A DNA stretch of 64,000 nt from positions 3,038,001 through 3,102,000 of the forward strand of contig OW818688.1 of the NCBI GenBank assembly GCA_942493265.1, given 5' to 3'. The stretch is from UBA12481 sp942493265. Its GTDB lineage: Bacteria > Bacteroidota > Bacteroidia > Bacteroidales > UBA12481. Below the pieces are notes generated by a model, which was given only the letters and a program-made list of their open reading frames with translations, was not told the DNA's origin and ran no database searches. Shown piece after piece: positions 17,287-27,011 of the stretch (position 1 is its first letter; each line of letters begins with the position of its first letter). Both the position numbers and the translations under genes were made by a program.

Positions 17287-18777
17287 TTGGTGAAATATTG
17301 CAGGTTAACTGGTTTACTTTGGCTTATTTTAGCCCTCTCCACGGCAGGATTCAGCCAGAATACGGTCAATCTTGATGTCCGTTTTAAGGGGTCATCTGGT
17401 GATGCGGGTGAAGTTGTGTTGAAAAAACTTCATCTTTCGAATCCCCTGAGCCTGAAAATCTCTGATTTGACTCCGAAAATTGAGCAGATTATCGGATTCT
17501 ATGAAAACACAGGCTATCCGTTTGTTCAGGTTACCTTCGACTCAATCAAGCCGGCAGGAGCCGGGATTTTTGGAACCCTTCTGATTGAACCGGGGGAGAT
17601 TGTAACCATTGATACTGTTCTGAACCGCACTGGATTGAGGATATCCCAATCAGTATTATACAGGATGATGAATATCCGGCCGGGTGACCTGTACAGCGAA
17701 TCAGCTCTTAAGGAGGCTTCTGCGAGATTATCCGTCATTCCATACATGAGTCTGATCCGGCCTCTGGAAGTTGGATTTCATCCGGGAAAGGCCTCTGTAT
17801 ACGTTTATCCCGAAAAAGCAGGTGCAAACCGGTTTGACGGTTGGGTGGGGCTGTCACCGGATCTTCGTTCCGGCGGAAAACTCGCTTTTTCAGGAGCACT
17901 TACACTGAACCTGTATAATATCCTGGGTCAGGGCGAAAACTGGCTTATCGATTGGCACCGGAACCAGGACCATTCACAAAAGTTAAAACTTGGGGCCACG
18001 ATACCTAATCTGGCCGGACTTCCGGTTGGATTACTCGGAAAATTCGAATTGTACCGGCAGGATACTAGTTACCTGAATCTGGGCTGGGATGTCGGAATCC
18101 CTTATCAATTCAGCCCAAACCAGCTCCTCACAGTCTTTCTCAGGCATAAGGAAAGTACTCTTCTTGTATCTGCAACAGGTATTCAAGTGTCAACCAGACA
18201 GCCATTTAATAGTCTTCTGTCCGGATTAACCTGGGAATTTAGCCGGCTCAACAACCGTATAAATCCATATCGCGGAATTGCTTTCCTTTTGGAAGGATCA
18301 ACCGGCAGAAAAAGCATTACCGATAGCGTTTCCATGCAACAGTCAGAATTCAGTGCGAACATCAACTGGTTTCAGCCTCTGGCAAAAAGTCTTACCTGCG
18401 GGATTCTCATTCAATCAGGCTATCGAAAGTCGGATGAAGTATATGATAATGAGCAATATCGACTGGGAGGATTAGGGCAGTTGCGCGGATTTGATGAGGA
18501 TGTTTTTCGTGCGGATGCTTATGCGGTGACATCTGTCGAATTTCGCTATCTCCTCGACCGCACTTCTCACCTGGTACTGCTTACCGACCTTGGTTTTCTG
18601 AGAGTGGCAGAAGAAAATGGCAGGGTTTTAAAAATTCCGCTCGGAATGGGTGCAGGTGGACAAATCCGCACGGCAGGCGGCATACTGAGGGTCATTTTTG
18701 CAGTGGGCAAAATCGGGGATCAGCCTCTAAATCTAAAGAATTCCAAAATCCATCTGGGATACATCGGAGTCTTTTGA
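17287..18777 (+). CDS. Omp85/BamA-superfamily outer membrane protein
   Basis: About 496 residues. No ATG is available; TTG at 17287 or GTG at 17290 must serve, and both give a signal peptide ending GFSQ at about 24. One or two POTRA-like units (about 28-165; ENTGYPFVQVTFDSI) precede a beta-barrel (about 175-496) carrying LRGF at 399-402, the strand motif of the superfamily. It has far fewer POTRA units than BamA. It lies 6 bp downstream of the nitroreductase. Likely an outer-membrane protein of unknown substrate. Confidence 0.8.
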   Translation: MVKYCRLTGLLWLILALSTAGFSQNTVNLDVRFKGSSGDAGEVVLKKLHLSNPLSLKISDLTPKIEQIIGFYENTGYPFVQVTFDSIKPAGAGIFGTLLIEPGEIVTIDTVLNRTGLRISQSVLYRMMNIRPGDLYSESALKEASARLSVIPYMSLIRPLEVGFHPGKASVYVYPEKAGANRFDGWVGLSPDLRSGGKLAFSGALTLNLYNILGQGENWLIDWHRNQDHSQKLKLGATIPNLAGLPVGLLGKFELYRQDTSYLNLGWDVGIPYQFSPNQLLTVFLRHKESTLLVSATGIQVSTRQPFNSLLSGLTWEFSRLNNRINPYRGIAFLLEGSTGRKSITDSVSMQQSEFSANINWFQPLAKSLTCGILIQSGYRKSDEVYDNEQYRLGGLGQLRGFDEDVFRADAYAVTSVEFRYLLDRTSHLVLLTDLGFLRVAEENGRVLKIPLGMGAGGQIRTAGGILRVIFAVGKIGDQPLNLKNSKIHLGYIGVF

Positions 18778-18819
18778 AAATAGCTGTAATTTCGCACCCT
18801 TCAAATTCAAGCATAAAAA

Positions 18820-19599
18820 ATGAAAATTAAGTCAAACTCTACAAAACCAATTGTACTCATAACCGGGGCAACTTCAGGTATCGGCCGCGCTTCAGCCCTA
18901 AGGCTCGCGAAGGAAGGCTACCGCCTGATTCTTACCGGCCGCCGGGCTGTAACCCTAAAAAAGCTTATCGTTTACATCGAATCAAAATACAACACTGAAT
19001 GTAAGGCAATTCCGGTTGACATCCGCGATTATTCCAATCTGAAAAAGATTTTCAATGAGCTGCCTGACGATTGGAAATCAATCACAAACCTGATCAATAA
19101 TGCGGGTTTGGCTGCAGGGTTGGACACCATTCATGAAGGTGCACTCGACGACTGGAATCAAATGATCGATACCAATATAAAAGGTATGCTCCATATGACG
19201 CATCTGGTTTCACCCGGCATGGTTGCTCGTAAAAAGGGCCATATAATTAATATAGGCTCAATTGCCGGCAAAGAGGTTTATCCGAAAGGTGCGGTGTACA
19301 GTGCAACAAAACATGCTGTTGATGCCCTAACACAGGGAATGCGGCAGGATTTGGTACCTTTCGGGATAAAAGTTTCTTCCGTGTGTCCGGGGGCCGTTGA
19401 AACCGAATTCTCCCTTGTTCGTTTTAAAGGGGATCAGGAAAGGGCCGACAAGGTTTATGACGGGTTTGTTCCGCTTGAACCTGAAGATATTGCGGATGTT
19501 ATACATTACATACTTACCCGTCCGGCTCATGTAAATATTCAGGATGTTCTTATTATGCCAACTGCTCAGGCATCGGCAACGATTGTTCACAGGCAATAG
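18820..19599 (+). CDS. Short-chain dehydrogenase/reductase (YdfG-like)
   Basis: 259 residues, classical SDR. Cofactor motif TGATSGIG (15-22), NNAG (93-96), catalytic Tyr160 and Lys164 in YSATK, with GSIAGKEVYPKGAVYSATKH typical of the YdfG/serine-3-dehydrogenase subgroup. NADP preference is likely from the basic residues after the second strand (TGRRAV). A -7-like TAATTTCG sits at 18787-18794. It is followed after 5 bp by the menaquinone methyltransferase gene. Confidence 0.9.
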   Translation: MKIKSNSTKPIVLITGATSGIGRASALRLAKEGYRLILTGRRAVTLKKLIVYIESKYNTECKAIPVDIRDYSNLKKIFNELPDDWKSITNLINNAGLAAGLDTIHEGALDDWNQMIDTNIKGMLHMTHLVSPGMVARKKGHIINIGSIAGKEVYPKGAVYSATKHAVDALTQGMRQDLVPFGIKVSSVCPGAVETEFSLVRFKGDQERADKVYDGFVPLEPEDIADVIHYILTRPAHVNIQDVLIMPTAQASATIVHRQ

Positions 19600-19604
19600 C
19601 AAAT

Positions 19605-20312
19605 ATGAAAACCAAAGAGACCAGGGAAAATTCGGAAATGTTTGATCAGATAGCAGGATCCTATGATTTCCTGAATCATCTGCTCTCGTTGAACATCGAT
19701 AAGGGATGGCGCAGAAAGGCGATCAAAGCCATTTCTGTTGTTAAACCACTTAGAATACTTGATGTTGCAACCGGTACCGCGGATATGGCAATCGCAGCTA
19801 TGAAACTCTGTCCCGATCATGTAACCGGAGCGGATGTTTCAAAAGGTATGCTCGACATCGGCCGTAAAAAGATATCGGACCGCGGTCTCAGTGATAAAAT
19901 TAATCTGATTCAGGCGCCCTGCGAGGCTTTGCCTTTTCAGGAATCTTCATTCGATGCGGCCATCGTGGCCTTCGGAGTCAGGAATTTTAAAGATCCGGAC
20001 CAGGGTTTGCGTGAAATTTTCAGAGTTCTAAGCCCGGGGGGTAAAGTTGCCATTCTTGAATTCTCCTTACCCCGCCGGAAATGGCTGCGGGCTGGATACC
20101 GGTTCTACTTCCACCGGTTGGTACCCGCAATCGGAAAATGGTTTTCCAGTGATCTTTCAGCTTATCGCTACCTGCCTGATTCCGTGGAGGCATTCCCCAA
20201 GGGAGATGCTTTTGTGGCTATGCTGAACAGCGCAGGATTCTCAGAGTCAGATTATAAGCCGCTTTCGGCAGGAATTTGCGGATTGTATACCGGAATTAAA
20301 AAAATCAACTGA
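19605..20312 (+). CDS. ubiE: Demethylmenaquinone methyltransferase (MenG/UbiE)
   Basis: 235 residues. SAM-dependent C-methylation of demethylmenaquinone, the last step of menaquinone synthesis. The family motif FDQIAGSYDFLNHLLSLNIDKGWR is at the N-terminus (about 14-37); SAM-binding LDVATGTADMA follows, then VAFGVRNFKDPDQGLREIFRVLSPGG and the C-terminal LSAGICGLYTGIK. Adjacent porT follows after 37 bp, an association I recognise from other Bacteroidota. It implies menaquinone-based anaerobic respiration or redox metabolism. Confidence 0.95.
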   Translation: MKTKETRENSEMFDQIAGSYDFLNHLLSLNIDKGWRRKAIKAISVVKPLRILDVATGTADMAIAAMKLCPDHVTGADVSKGMLDIGRKKISDRGLSDKINLIQAPCEALPFQESSFDAAIVAFGVRNFKDPDQGLREIFRVLSPGGKVAILEFSLPRRKWLRAGYRFYFHRLVPAIGKWFSSDLSAYRYLPDSVEAFPKGDAFVAMLNSAGFSESDYKPLSAGICGLYTGIKKIN

Positions 20313-20349
20313 AATACTAATTTCTCCTGTTTTGCAGTTAATTTAGCTA

Positions 20350-21060
20350 ATGAAACACATCTGCATGTCGCAACAAAAAGGATTAATCCTGGGAATTCTG
20401 TTACTGATCAGCCTTCCGGTCCTTTCACAAAGGTCCAAACCCAAAAATATGGTAATGGCTGATTTTCAAAAATTCCACTTCGGTTATTCAGTGGGATTTA
20501 ATACTGCAGCATTTACTGTTATCCCAAATGATGGGTATCGGGTGTGGCTAGTTCAGAATCCGGGTATCAATATTAACCTGATTACAGATTACCGGTTAGG
20601 TAAGCATTTGGACGTCAGGTTTTTGCCAGGTATCCAATTTGTTCAGAGAGATTTGACCATCCAGAACAGGACTACCCTGGAGAAGAAAACCTGGAGAATC
20701 GAAAGTGTTTTTGTGGATGCGCCACTGATCCTGAAATACCGGTCGGTGCGTGTTAATAATTTCGCTCCATACCTGATTGCAGGAGTTAGTCCCCGGTTTG
20801 ATCTGACAAGAGCGGAAATAGTTGGCTGGCAGCCGGCTACACCCATGCTGAAGTCGTTCGATGTTTATCCCGAACTGGGAGTCGGGGTCGATTTTTATCT
20901 TTCAATGGTAAAAGTCGCCATGGAGCTGAAATTCTCGGTCGGAATGCTGGATGTATTCCTGAGTCCGCCAGATCCCCTTTTCAGTTTGTATTCTTCCGGA
21001 ATTGATAAGATTTATTCCAGAATGGTTGTTCTCGCATTCCATGTTGAACAGTCGAGATAA
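20350..21060 (+). CDS. porT: Type IX secretion component PorT-like outer membrane protein
   Basis: 236 residues with signal peptide (about 1-26, ending VLSQ) and an eight-strand-like barrel. It matches PorT in length, in the opening FHFGYSVGFNTAAFTVI, and in DAPLILKYRS and YLIAGVSPRFDL. PorT/SprT is required for type IX secretion. The position after ubiE and near a TrmH methyltransferase and tamL supports this call, as does the T9SS cargo gene at 15551. An alternative start at Met6 is possible. Similarity of small barrels is weak evidence alone. Confidence 0.75.
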   Translation: MKHICMSQQKGLILGILLLISLPVLSQRSKPKNMVMADFQKFHFGYSVGFNTAAFTVIPNDGYRVWLVQNPGININLITDYRLGKHLDVRFLPGIQFVQRDLTIQNRTTLEKKTWRIESVFVDAPLILKYRSVRVNNFAPYLIAGVSPRFDLTRAEIVGWQPATPMLKSFDVYPELGVGVDFYLSMVKVAMELKFSVGMLDVFLSPPDPLFSLYSSGIDKIYSRMVVLAFHVEQSR

Positions 21061-21078
21061 ACCAAAATTCACAAGAAA

Positions 21079-22635
21079 ATGCGGGAAGTAGAAATATCCA
21101 TTAATCCGGAGGACGCAACCGTACCCCGGCAAATACGAAAGAAAGCCTGCCTGGCTGCCGGAGTTTCACCCAATCTGGTTACCGGTTTCAGGATACTCAA
21201 ACGCTCAGTTGATGCCCGCCGCAAGCCAATTGTGGTAAGAATGGTAGTGAGTCTGGCTGTTGATGAGCCCATGCCACCGGTTAATCATGATTTCAATTGG
21301 AAAATTGTAGCTTCATCCACCCCAGTTATTGTGGTAGGAGCCGGTCCTGCCGGCCTTTTTGCCTCCCTGCGCCTGCTTGAACTGGGATATAAACCTATTG
21401 TTATTGAAAGGGGAAAAAGTGTTACCGACCGCAAAAGGGATATCGCCATACTGAATCGGAATCAGGGATTAAATCCGGATTCCAATTATTGTTTCGGCGA
21501 GGGTGGGGCAGGAACATTTTCTGATGGAAAGCTCTATACCCGGTCAAAGAAGAGGGGTGACGTAAGGCGCGTGCTGGAGATCCTTCACTTTCACGGAGCC
21601 GATGAATCAATCCTGTACGACAGCCATCCTCATATCGGAACCGATCGTTTGCCTGCCATTATAACCGCTATCCGGGAAACATTGATCAGCCACGGTGCCG
21701 AATTTCATTTTGAATCGCGCGTTGATGACCTGATCATCCAAAACGGAAAGGCTGTCGGTGTGATAACGGCTCAGGGTGAAAAGTATTCCGGCAAAGGAGT
21801 CATCCTGGCTACCGGTCATTCAGCCCTGGATATCTACCATATGCTGGATCGGAGGAATTTGTCGCTGCAGCTCAAGGGATTTGCCATGGGAGTGAGAATT
21901 GAACATCCACAGCACCTGATTGACCAGATCCAGTATCATACCCGGGATGGCCGTGGTAAATTTCTGCCAGCAGCCGAATATACGCTTGTTAAAAATGTCA
22001 ATGGCCGCGGTGTTTACTCTTTCTGCATGTGCCCGGGCGGAATTATCGTCCCTTCAGCTACCTCAGATTATGAGACGGTTGTCAACGGAATGTCAAATTC
22101 TTTAAGGAATTCTCCCTTTGCCAACAGCGGTCTGGTGGTTGAAATCAGACCTGAAGATCTTGCCGCCTATAGTGAACATGGCGCATTTGCCGGGCTGGCT
22201 TTTCAGGAAGAGCTGGAGAAATCTGCCTACCGTTACGGAGGGGAAGGCCAGATTGCCCCTGCCCAGCGACTGACCGACTTTGCTGAAGGAAAAAACTCAT
22301 CATCCCTGCCAGATCATTCTTACAATCCAGGGCTGGTATGCTCACCCATGCATGAATGGCTTCCTGAAAGCATCCGGGTCAGGCTTCAGGATGGATTGCG
22401 GTTCTTCGGCCGCAGAATGAAGGGTTTCATGACGCATGAGGCAATTATGGCTGGGGTAGAGTCACGTACTTCTTCGCCGGTTAGGATCATTCGGGATACT
22501 GAAAAGGGATTTCATCCGGATTTGCCCGGCTTGTTTCCGTCAGGTGAAGGGGCAGGATATGCCGGAGGAATTGTTTCATCGGCCATGGACGGTGAATATG
22601 CAGCCGAATCTGTTAACCGTTACCTCGCCTTCTGA
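21079..22635 (+). CDS. Uncharacterised FAD-dependent dehydrogenase (COG2509 type)
   Basis: 518 residues. An N-terminal extension (about 1-75: RQIRKKACLAAGVSPNLVTGF, ILKRSVDARRKPI) is characteristic of this group. The dinucleotide-binding loop VVGAGPAGLFA is at 85-95, followed by NYCFGEGGAGTFSDGKLYTRSK. The C-terminal SGEGAGYAGGIVSSAMDGEYAA closes the FAD site. The enzyme activity is not established. The last 23 bp overlap the end of the convergent methyltransferase gene. Confidence 0.85.
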   Translation: MREVEISINPEDATVPRQIRKKACLAAGVSPNLVTGFRILKRSVDARRKPIVVRMVVSLAVDEPMPPVNHDFNWKIVASSTPVIVVGAGPAGLFASLRLLELGYKPIVIERGKSVTDRKRDIAILNRNQGLNPDSNYCFGEGGAGTFSDGKLYTRSKKRGDVRRVLEILHFHGADESILYDSHPHIGTDRLPAIITAIRETLISHGAEFHFESRVDDLIIQNGKAVGVITAQGEKYSGKGVILATGHSALDIYHMLDRRNLSLQLKGFAMGVRIEHPQHLIDQIQYHTRDGRGKFLPAAEYTLVKNVNGRGVYSFCMCPGGIIVPSATSDYETVVNGMSNSLRNSPFANSGLVVEIRPEDLAAYSEHGAFAGLAFQEELEKSAYRYGGEGQIAPAQRLTDFAEGKNSSSLPDHSYNPGLVCSPMHEWLPESIRVRLQDGLRFFGRRMKGFMTHEAIMAGVESRTSSPVRIIRDTEKGFHPDLPGLFPSGEGAGYAGGIVSSAMDGEYAAESVNRYLAF

Positions 22636-23395
22636 ATTCACTACAAACTATTGCAGCAGCAATCGAAACATTCAGAGATTCAGGCTTGAATTCCCCTGCG
22701 GAGAAATGAGGGATCAGTAAATTATCCGTTGTAAGATCAGTTAAACCCTGGCTGAGGCCTTTTGATTCATTACCCATTAAGATCAATCCGTTTGCTGTTA
22801 TTTGTGCCGCATATAGGTTCTTCCCTTCCAGATGTGTGCCATATACCGGAAAGTTTGACGGAAGCGATTTGATAAAGGTCAATAAATCAGTTGTTAACAG
22901 CTTGACTCTGAAGATTGATCCCATGCTTGCCTGTACAACTTTGGGGGAGAAAAAGTCGGCTGAATCTACCGAGGCAACAATTCCGCCCAAACCAAACCAG
23001 TCAGCTAATCGCACCATGGTGCCAACGTTGCCCGGATCCTGAACCTGGTCCAATCCCAGCAACAAATCGGTGTCGAAATGGTATACGGGTACCGGTACCT
23101 GATTTCTTTTGATTATTGCAAGTGCCTGATTAGGAGTTTTCAGCAGGCTGATTCTTTCCAGTTCACGGTCTGAGACAGAAATCACTTCAATATCGGGATT
23201 CCGCATACCGGATTTATAAGCATCAAGCCAGCTATCCAGGCAATATGCCGTTTGTATCTGATAGGGCCCGTCAGAAGGCAACAGGAAGGCTTCGCGCACA
23301 AGCTTGCTCCCTTCAGCGATAAAGCAGCCTGATTCATCGCGGACTTTTTTCTGCTCCAGCGACCGGATAAATTGAATCTGGGCTTTGCTTATCAT
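22613..23395 (-). CDS. TrmH/SpoU-family RNA 2'-O-methyltransferase
   Basis: 260 residues. N-terminal substrate-binding domain (about 5-95) and C-terminal SPOUT knot with the three motifs: DQVQDPGNVGTMVRLADWFG, MGNESKGLS and a terminal SLNVSIAAAI. It methylates a ribose in rRNA or tRNA; the target cannot be read from sequence. It ends inside the convergent FAD dehydrogenase gene (23-bp tail overlap) and is divergent from tamL with 68 bp between starts. Confidence 0.9.
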   Translation of the reverse strand: MISKAQIQFIRSLEQKKVRDESGCFIAEGSKLVREAFLLPSDGPYQIQTAYCLDSWLDAYKSGMRNPDIEVISVSDRELERISLLKTPNQALAIIKRNQVPVPVYHFDTDLLLGLDQVQDPGNVGTMVRLADWFGLGGIVASVDSADFFSPKVVQASMGSIFRVKLLTTDLLTFIKSLPSNFPVYGTHLEGKNLYAAQITANGLILMGNESKGLSQGLTDLTTDNLLIPHFSAGEFKPESLNVSIAAAIVCSEFRRRGNG

Positions 23396-23463
23396 ATGAA
23401 TTAAGGTTGACTCGCAATTTACATTAAATTTACAATTTCAGAATCTGACTCAAAAATGGATAA

Positions 23464-25797
23464 ATGAGCCACGGCTACAGAACAAGATTTGTTATTGGTA
23501 ATGCTTTCAGTTTAATTCTGATACTGATTATCTCATTGGGATGCAATGCGGTACGTTACGTGCCTGAGAACCAGTATATGCTGAAATCCAACAAAATCGA
23601 AACCAAGGGCGGGGATATTCCTGATCGCGACCTGGAGGATTATTTCCGTCAGCAACCGAATAAAAAGATATTTGGGTTTATACGCTTTCATCTGGGCGTT
23701 TATAATCTCTCCAATCCGGAGAAAAAGAATGGTTTTAATAACTGGTTGAGGAAAATCGGGGAGGAACCAGTGATATATAATCCGGCAGCAACTCAGGAAA
23801 CACTAAACCAGTTAACCCATTATCTCCATAATATCGGGTATTATAATGCACGTGTCGACGATACCTGTACCTATAACCGCAAACGGGCCAGTGTGCTTTA
23901 CCGCATAGATTTTGGCCAGCCCTATATTATTGATGAGCTTAGTCTGACCAGTCCTGAACTGGTAACCGACATGGCTATACGGAACCTGATCCGGATGGAT
24001 TCAACTTCCTCGCTTCTGAAACCTGCCATGAGGTATGATCTGGAGGTTATGCGTTTGGAAAGGATTCGGTTATCACAATACCTTCGGGAAAAAGGTTATT
24101 ATGGCTTTTCAAGGGAATATGTTTATTTTCAGGCAGATACTATGCATGCTAATCATACAGCCGATGTTTGGATGGGTATTAAAAACCCTAAGGATGCCCT
24201 TAATGATGCGAGCCTCATGAATTTTCATCCGCTGTACCGGATAGGTGAAATCAATATTGTTACCGATTTTAATGCCTCAGACTATCTCCGTGATCCATCT
24301 AAATATCTGGCCACTGCAGATACCCTTAACTATCAGGGCACTGGTTTTCTCTATAAAAACCAGTTAGGATTTAAGCCTGGTCTGCTGCATTCAACGGTGG
24401 CTTTTAAATCGGGAAGCCTTTTCAATCAGAGTTTGGTTGATAAAACCATTGAAGGATTCAGCTCCCTTCGTAATTTCAAGCAGATCAAGGTCAATTTTAC
24501 ACCTGCAGGCAATCCTACCGACTCTGTTCAGCTGCTCAACTGCCAGATTTTATTAAGTCCAATGATACGCCAATCCTATGATGTTGCTTTGGAGGGTACT
24601 TATTCCTCGGGTAATATCGGAATGGCAGGGAATCTTATCTATAAGAACCGCAATCTGTTGCGCGGCGCCGAGAGTTTTGAACTGAAATTCAAGGGGGCCG
24701 TGGAATTCCTGGCCAATGCGGTTTCTGATTTCAACCGTATGGTCGAATTCGGGGTAGATGCACGGCTTGAGGTTCCCCGATCCTGGATCCCTTTTAGCAG
24801 CAAAGAGGGTACTACATTCAGAAAGCCCCACTCCTCAGTGAATCTGAGCTATAACTATCAGAATCGGCCCGATTTTACCCGGACCATCGCAAATGCCTCA
24901 TACGGATATAACTGGAAATCAGTACTATCCCGGCACCAGGTTAATATTTTTGAGTTTAACTATGTGAATGTCACCAATATGTCCGATAAATTCTATCAGA
25001 TAATAAAGGGCACATATGTTGAAAATAGCTTCCGCTCTCATGTGGTCCCCGCACTGAATTATACCTATACCTATTCAGATCAGGAGGTCAATAAGCAGGA
25101 GAGTTTCATTTATCTCAGGGTGCGGCCCGAGCTGGCAGGAAACGGATATTATGCATATAACCGGTTAACAAAGCAGGTTAAACCCGAAAACGGGTATGAG
25201 CTTTTCAAAACCCCATTCTCCCAATACGTTGAAGCGGATATTGATTTAAGATATCATTGGGTGCTTAATTCTTCGAACAAGATGGCCTTCCGTTTTTTTG
25301 CAGGGGCCGGCTATCCTTATGGTAACAGCAAGGCAATGCCATTTGAAAAAAAATATTTTTCCGGCGGATCTTCGGGAATCCGCGCCTGGCAGGTCCGGTC
25401 GCTGGGACCGGGCAGGTTTGTGATGCCTGAAGACCAGAAAGGCCTGTACCCCAATCAGCTCGGTGACATAAAACTCGAAGCCAGTGCAGAGTACAGATTC
25501 GATCTTTTCGCTGCCATAAAAGGAGCATTATTTCTCGATGCCGGGAATATCTGGGCCATTAACTCCTCGGATGACCGGGTTGGGTCAGTTTTTAAAACTT
25601 CATCCTTTTACCAGGAAATAGCTATTGGAACAGGATTTGGGATCCGTGCCGACCTTTCCTTTTTTATCGGTCGGTTGGATCTGGGTATCAAGCTCCGTGA
25701 TCCGGGAACCCCGGATGGTCCGAAATGGATTCCCGGCTATAGAAAATATCAGTGGAGCGATCTGGTACTAAACTTCGGAATCGGTTATCCTTTTTAG
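23464..25797 (+). CDS. tamL: TamL-like outer membrane lipoprotein (BamA/TamA family)
   Basis: 777 residues. Signal with LGC lipobox (Cys27), which distinguishes the Bacteroidota TamL from TamA. POTRA-like units follow (about 35-375, including YYNARVDDTCTY and YLREKGYYGFS), then a large beta-barrel with GGSSGIRAWQVRSLGPG (the RGF-equivalent loop, about 635-655) and a final strand ending LVLNFGIGYPF. It takes part in outer-membrane protein assembly or lipid transport, normally with TamB, which is not beside it here. Confidence 0.85.
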   Translation: MSHGYRTRFVIGNAFSLILILIISLGCNAVRYVPENQYMLKSNKIETKGGDIPDRDLEDYFRQQPNKKIFGFIRFHLGVYNLSNPEKKNGFNNWLRKIGEEPVIYNPAATQETLNQLTHYLHNIGYYNARVDDTCTYNRKRASVLYRIDFGQPYIIDELSLTSPELVTDMAIRNLIRMDSTSSLLKPAMRYDLEVMRLERIRLSQYLREKGYYGFSREYVYFQADTMHANHTADVWMGIKNPKDALNDASLMNFHPLYRIGEINIVTDFNASDYLRDPSKYLATADTLNYQGTGFLYKNQLGFKPGLLHSTVAFKSGSLFNQSLVDKTIEGFSSLRNFKQIKVNFTPAGNPTDSVQLLNCQILLSPMIRQSYDVALEGTYSSGNIGMAGNLIYKNRNLLRGAESFELKFKGAVEFLANAVSDFNRMVEFGVDARLEVPRSWIPFSSKEGTTFRKPHSSVNLSYNYQNRPDFTRTIANASYGYNWKSVLSRHQVNIFEFNYVNVTNMSDKFYQIIKGTYVENSFRSHVVPALNYTYTYSDQEVNKQESFIYLRVRPELAGNGYYAYNRLTKQVKPENGYELFKTPFSQYVEADIDLRYHWVLNSSNKMAFRFFAGAGYPYGNSKAMPFEKKYFSGGSSGIRAWQVRSLGPGRFVMPEDQKGLYPNQLGDIKLEASAEYRFDLFAAIKGALFLDAGNIWAINSSDDRVGSVFKTSSFYQEIAIGTGFGIRADLSFFIGRLDLGIKLRDPGTPDGPKWIPGYRKYQWSDLVLNFGIGYPF

Positions 25798-25819
25798 AGG
25801 TATTTAGGCCATCTTACCT

Positions 25820-25827
25820 TATATTTG
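25820..25827 (+). promoter_or_regulatory. -7 promoter element upstream of the aldolase gene
   Basis: TATATTTG at 25820-25827, an exact TAnnTTTG match, 23 bp before the start of fbaA. No clear TTTG is found at the expected -33 position. Confidence 0.5.
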
Positions 25828-25849
25828 CGGATTCATTAAAATCACTGTC

Positions 25850-26923
25850 ATGAAAATTCTTGATGTTGTTAAACCCGGTGTAGTAACCGGTAAAGATGTT
25901 CAGAAGATCTTTAGCATAGCCAAAGAGAACAATTTTGCCATACCTGCGGTGAACGTGGTTGGCACCAATTCGGTCAATGCGGTCATTGAATCTGCACGCA
26001 CTGCCAAAGGCCCTGTAATTATTCAGTTCTCAAACGGAGGAGCATCCTTCTGGGCAGGTAAAGGTTTGTCGAACGATAACCAGGAATCCGCTATACTCGG
26101 AGGTATTGCCGGTGCCCGTCATATACACACTATTGCTGAGGCCTATGGCGTACCGGTTATCCTGCATACCGACCATGCAGCAAAAAAACTGCTTCCCTGG
26201 ATTGATGGCTTGCTGGATCAGGGTGAAAAACACTTTCAGCGTCACGGAAAATCTCTCTATAGCTCACATATGCTTGACCTGTCAGAGGAAACCCTGGCTG
26301 AAAACGTTGAAATCTGCAAACAGTATCTCAGCCGCATGAGCAAAATTGGCATGACCCTCGAAATTGAACTGGGAGTAACTGGTGGTGAAGAAGACGGGGT
26401 TGATAATACCGGATTGGACAATTCCCTCCTGTATACCCAGCCTGAACATGTAGCCTATGCCTATTCCGAGTTGATGAAAGTAAGCGACCAGTTTACCATT
26501 GCTGCCTCATTTGGTAACGTTCATGGTGTTTACAAGCCGGGTAATGTTAAGCTGAATCCTGCCATCCTGAAGAATTCACAGGATTACATCGAGATGAATC
26601 TGAAAACAGGACCGAAGCCGGTTAATTTCGTGTTCCATGGAGGTTCAGGTTCTTCTCAGGAAGAAATCCGCGAGGCCATCTCTTACGGAGTCATCAAAAT
26701 GAATATTGATACGGATACTCAGTGGGCTTACTGGATTGGTGTCAGGGATTATTATGAAAAGAACAAGGGCTATCTGCAAACACAGATCGGTAACCCTGAA
26801 GGTGCTGACAAGCCCAACAAGAAAAAGTATGATCCCCGCGTAGTACTCCGCGAAGGTGAGAAAACCCTGATTGCCAGATTGCAACAGGCATTCGAAGACT
26901 TGAACTGTATGGATCGTTTGTAG
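25850..26923 (+). CDS. fbaA: Class II fructose-bisphosphate aldolase
   Basis: 357 residues. Zinc-dependent cleavage of fructose-1,6-bisphosphate in glycolysis and the reverse in gluconeogenesis. Zinc and active-site motifs: VILHTDHAAKKL (catalytic Asp, zinc His), IELGVTGGEEDGVDNTGLDN, GNVHGVYKPGNVKL, FHGGSGSSQEEI, and KMNIDTDTQWAYW. This is the long FbaA type with the central insertion, as in E. coli FbaA. Confidence 0.97.
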   Translation: MKILDVVKPGVVTGKDVQKIFSIAKENNFAIPAVNVVGTNSVNAVIESARTAKGPVIIQFSNGGASFWAGKGLSNDNQESAILGGIAGARHIHTIAEAYGVPVILHTDHAAKKLLPWIDGLLDQGEKHFQRHGKSLYSSHMLDLSEETLAENVEICKQYLSRMSKIGMTLEIELGVTGGEEDGVDNTGLDNSLLYTQPEHVAYAYSELMKVSDQFTIAASFGNVHGVYKPGNVKLNPAILKNSQDYIEMNLKTGPKPVNFVFHGGSGSSQEEIREAISYGVIKMNIDTDTQWAYWIGVRDYYEKNKGYLQTQIGNPEGADKPNKKKYDPRVVLREGEKTLIARLQQAFEDLNCMDRL

Positions 26924-27011
26924 TGATTCAGGAGTTTACTGCAAAATAACCGGATGGAAATTTCCATTCAGGCTTTCAATCTGCATCTAATACCGGTAAA
27001 AGGAGGTTATC

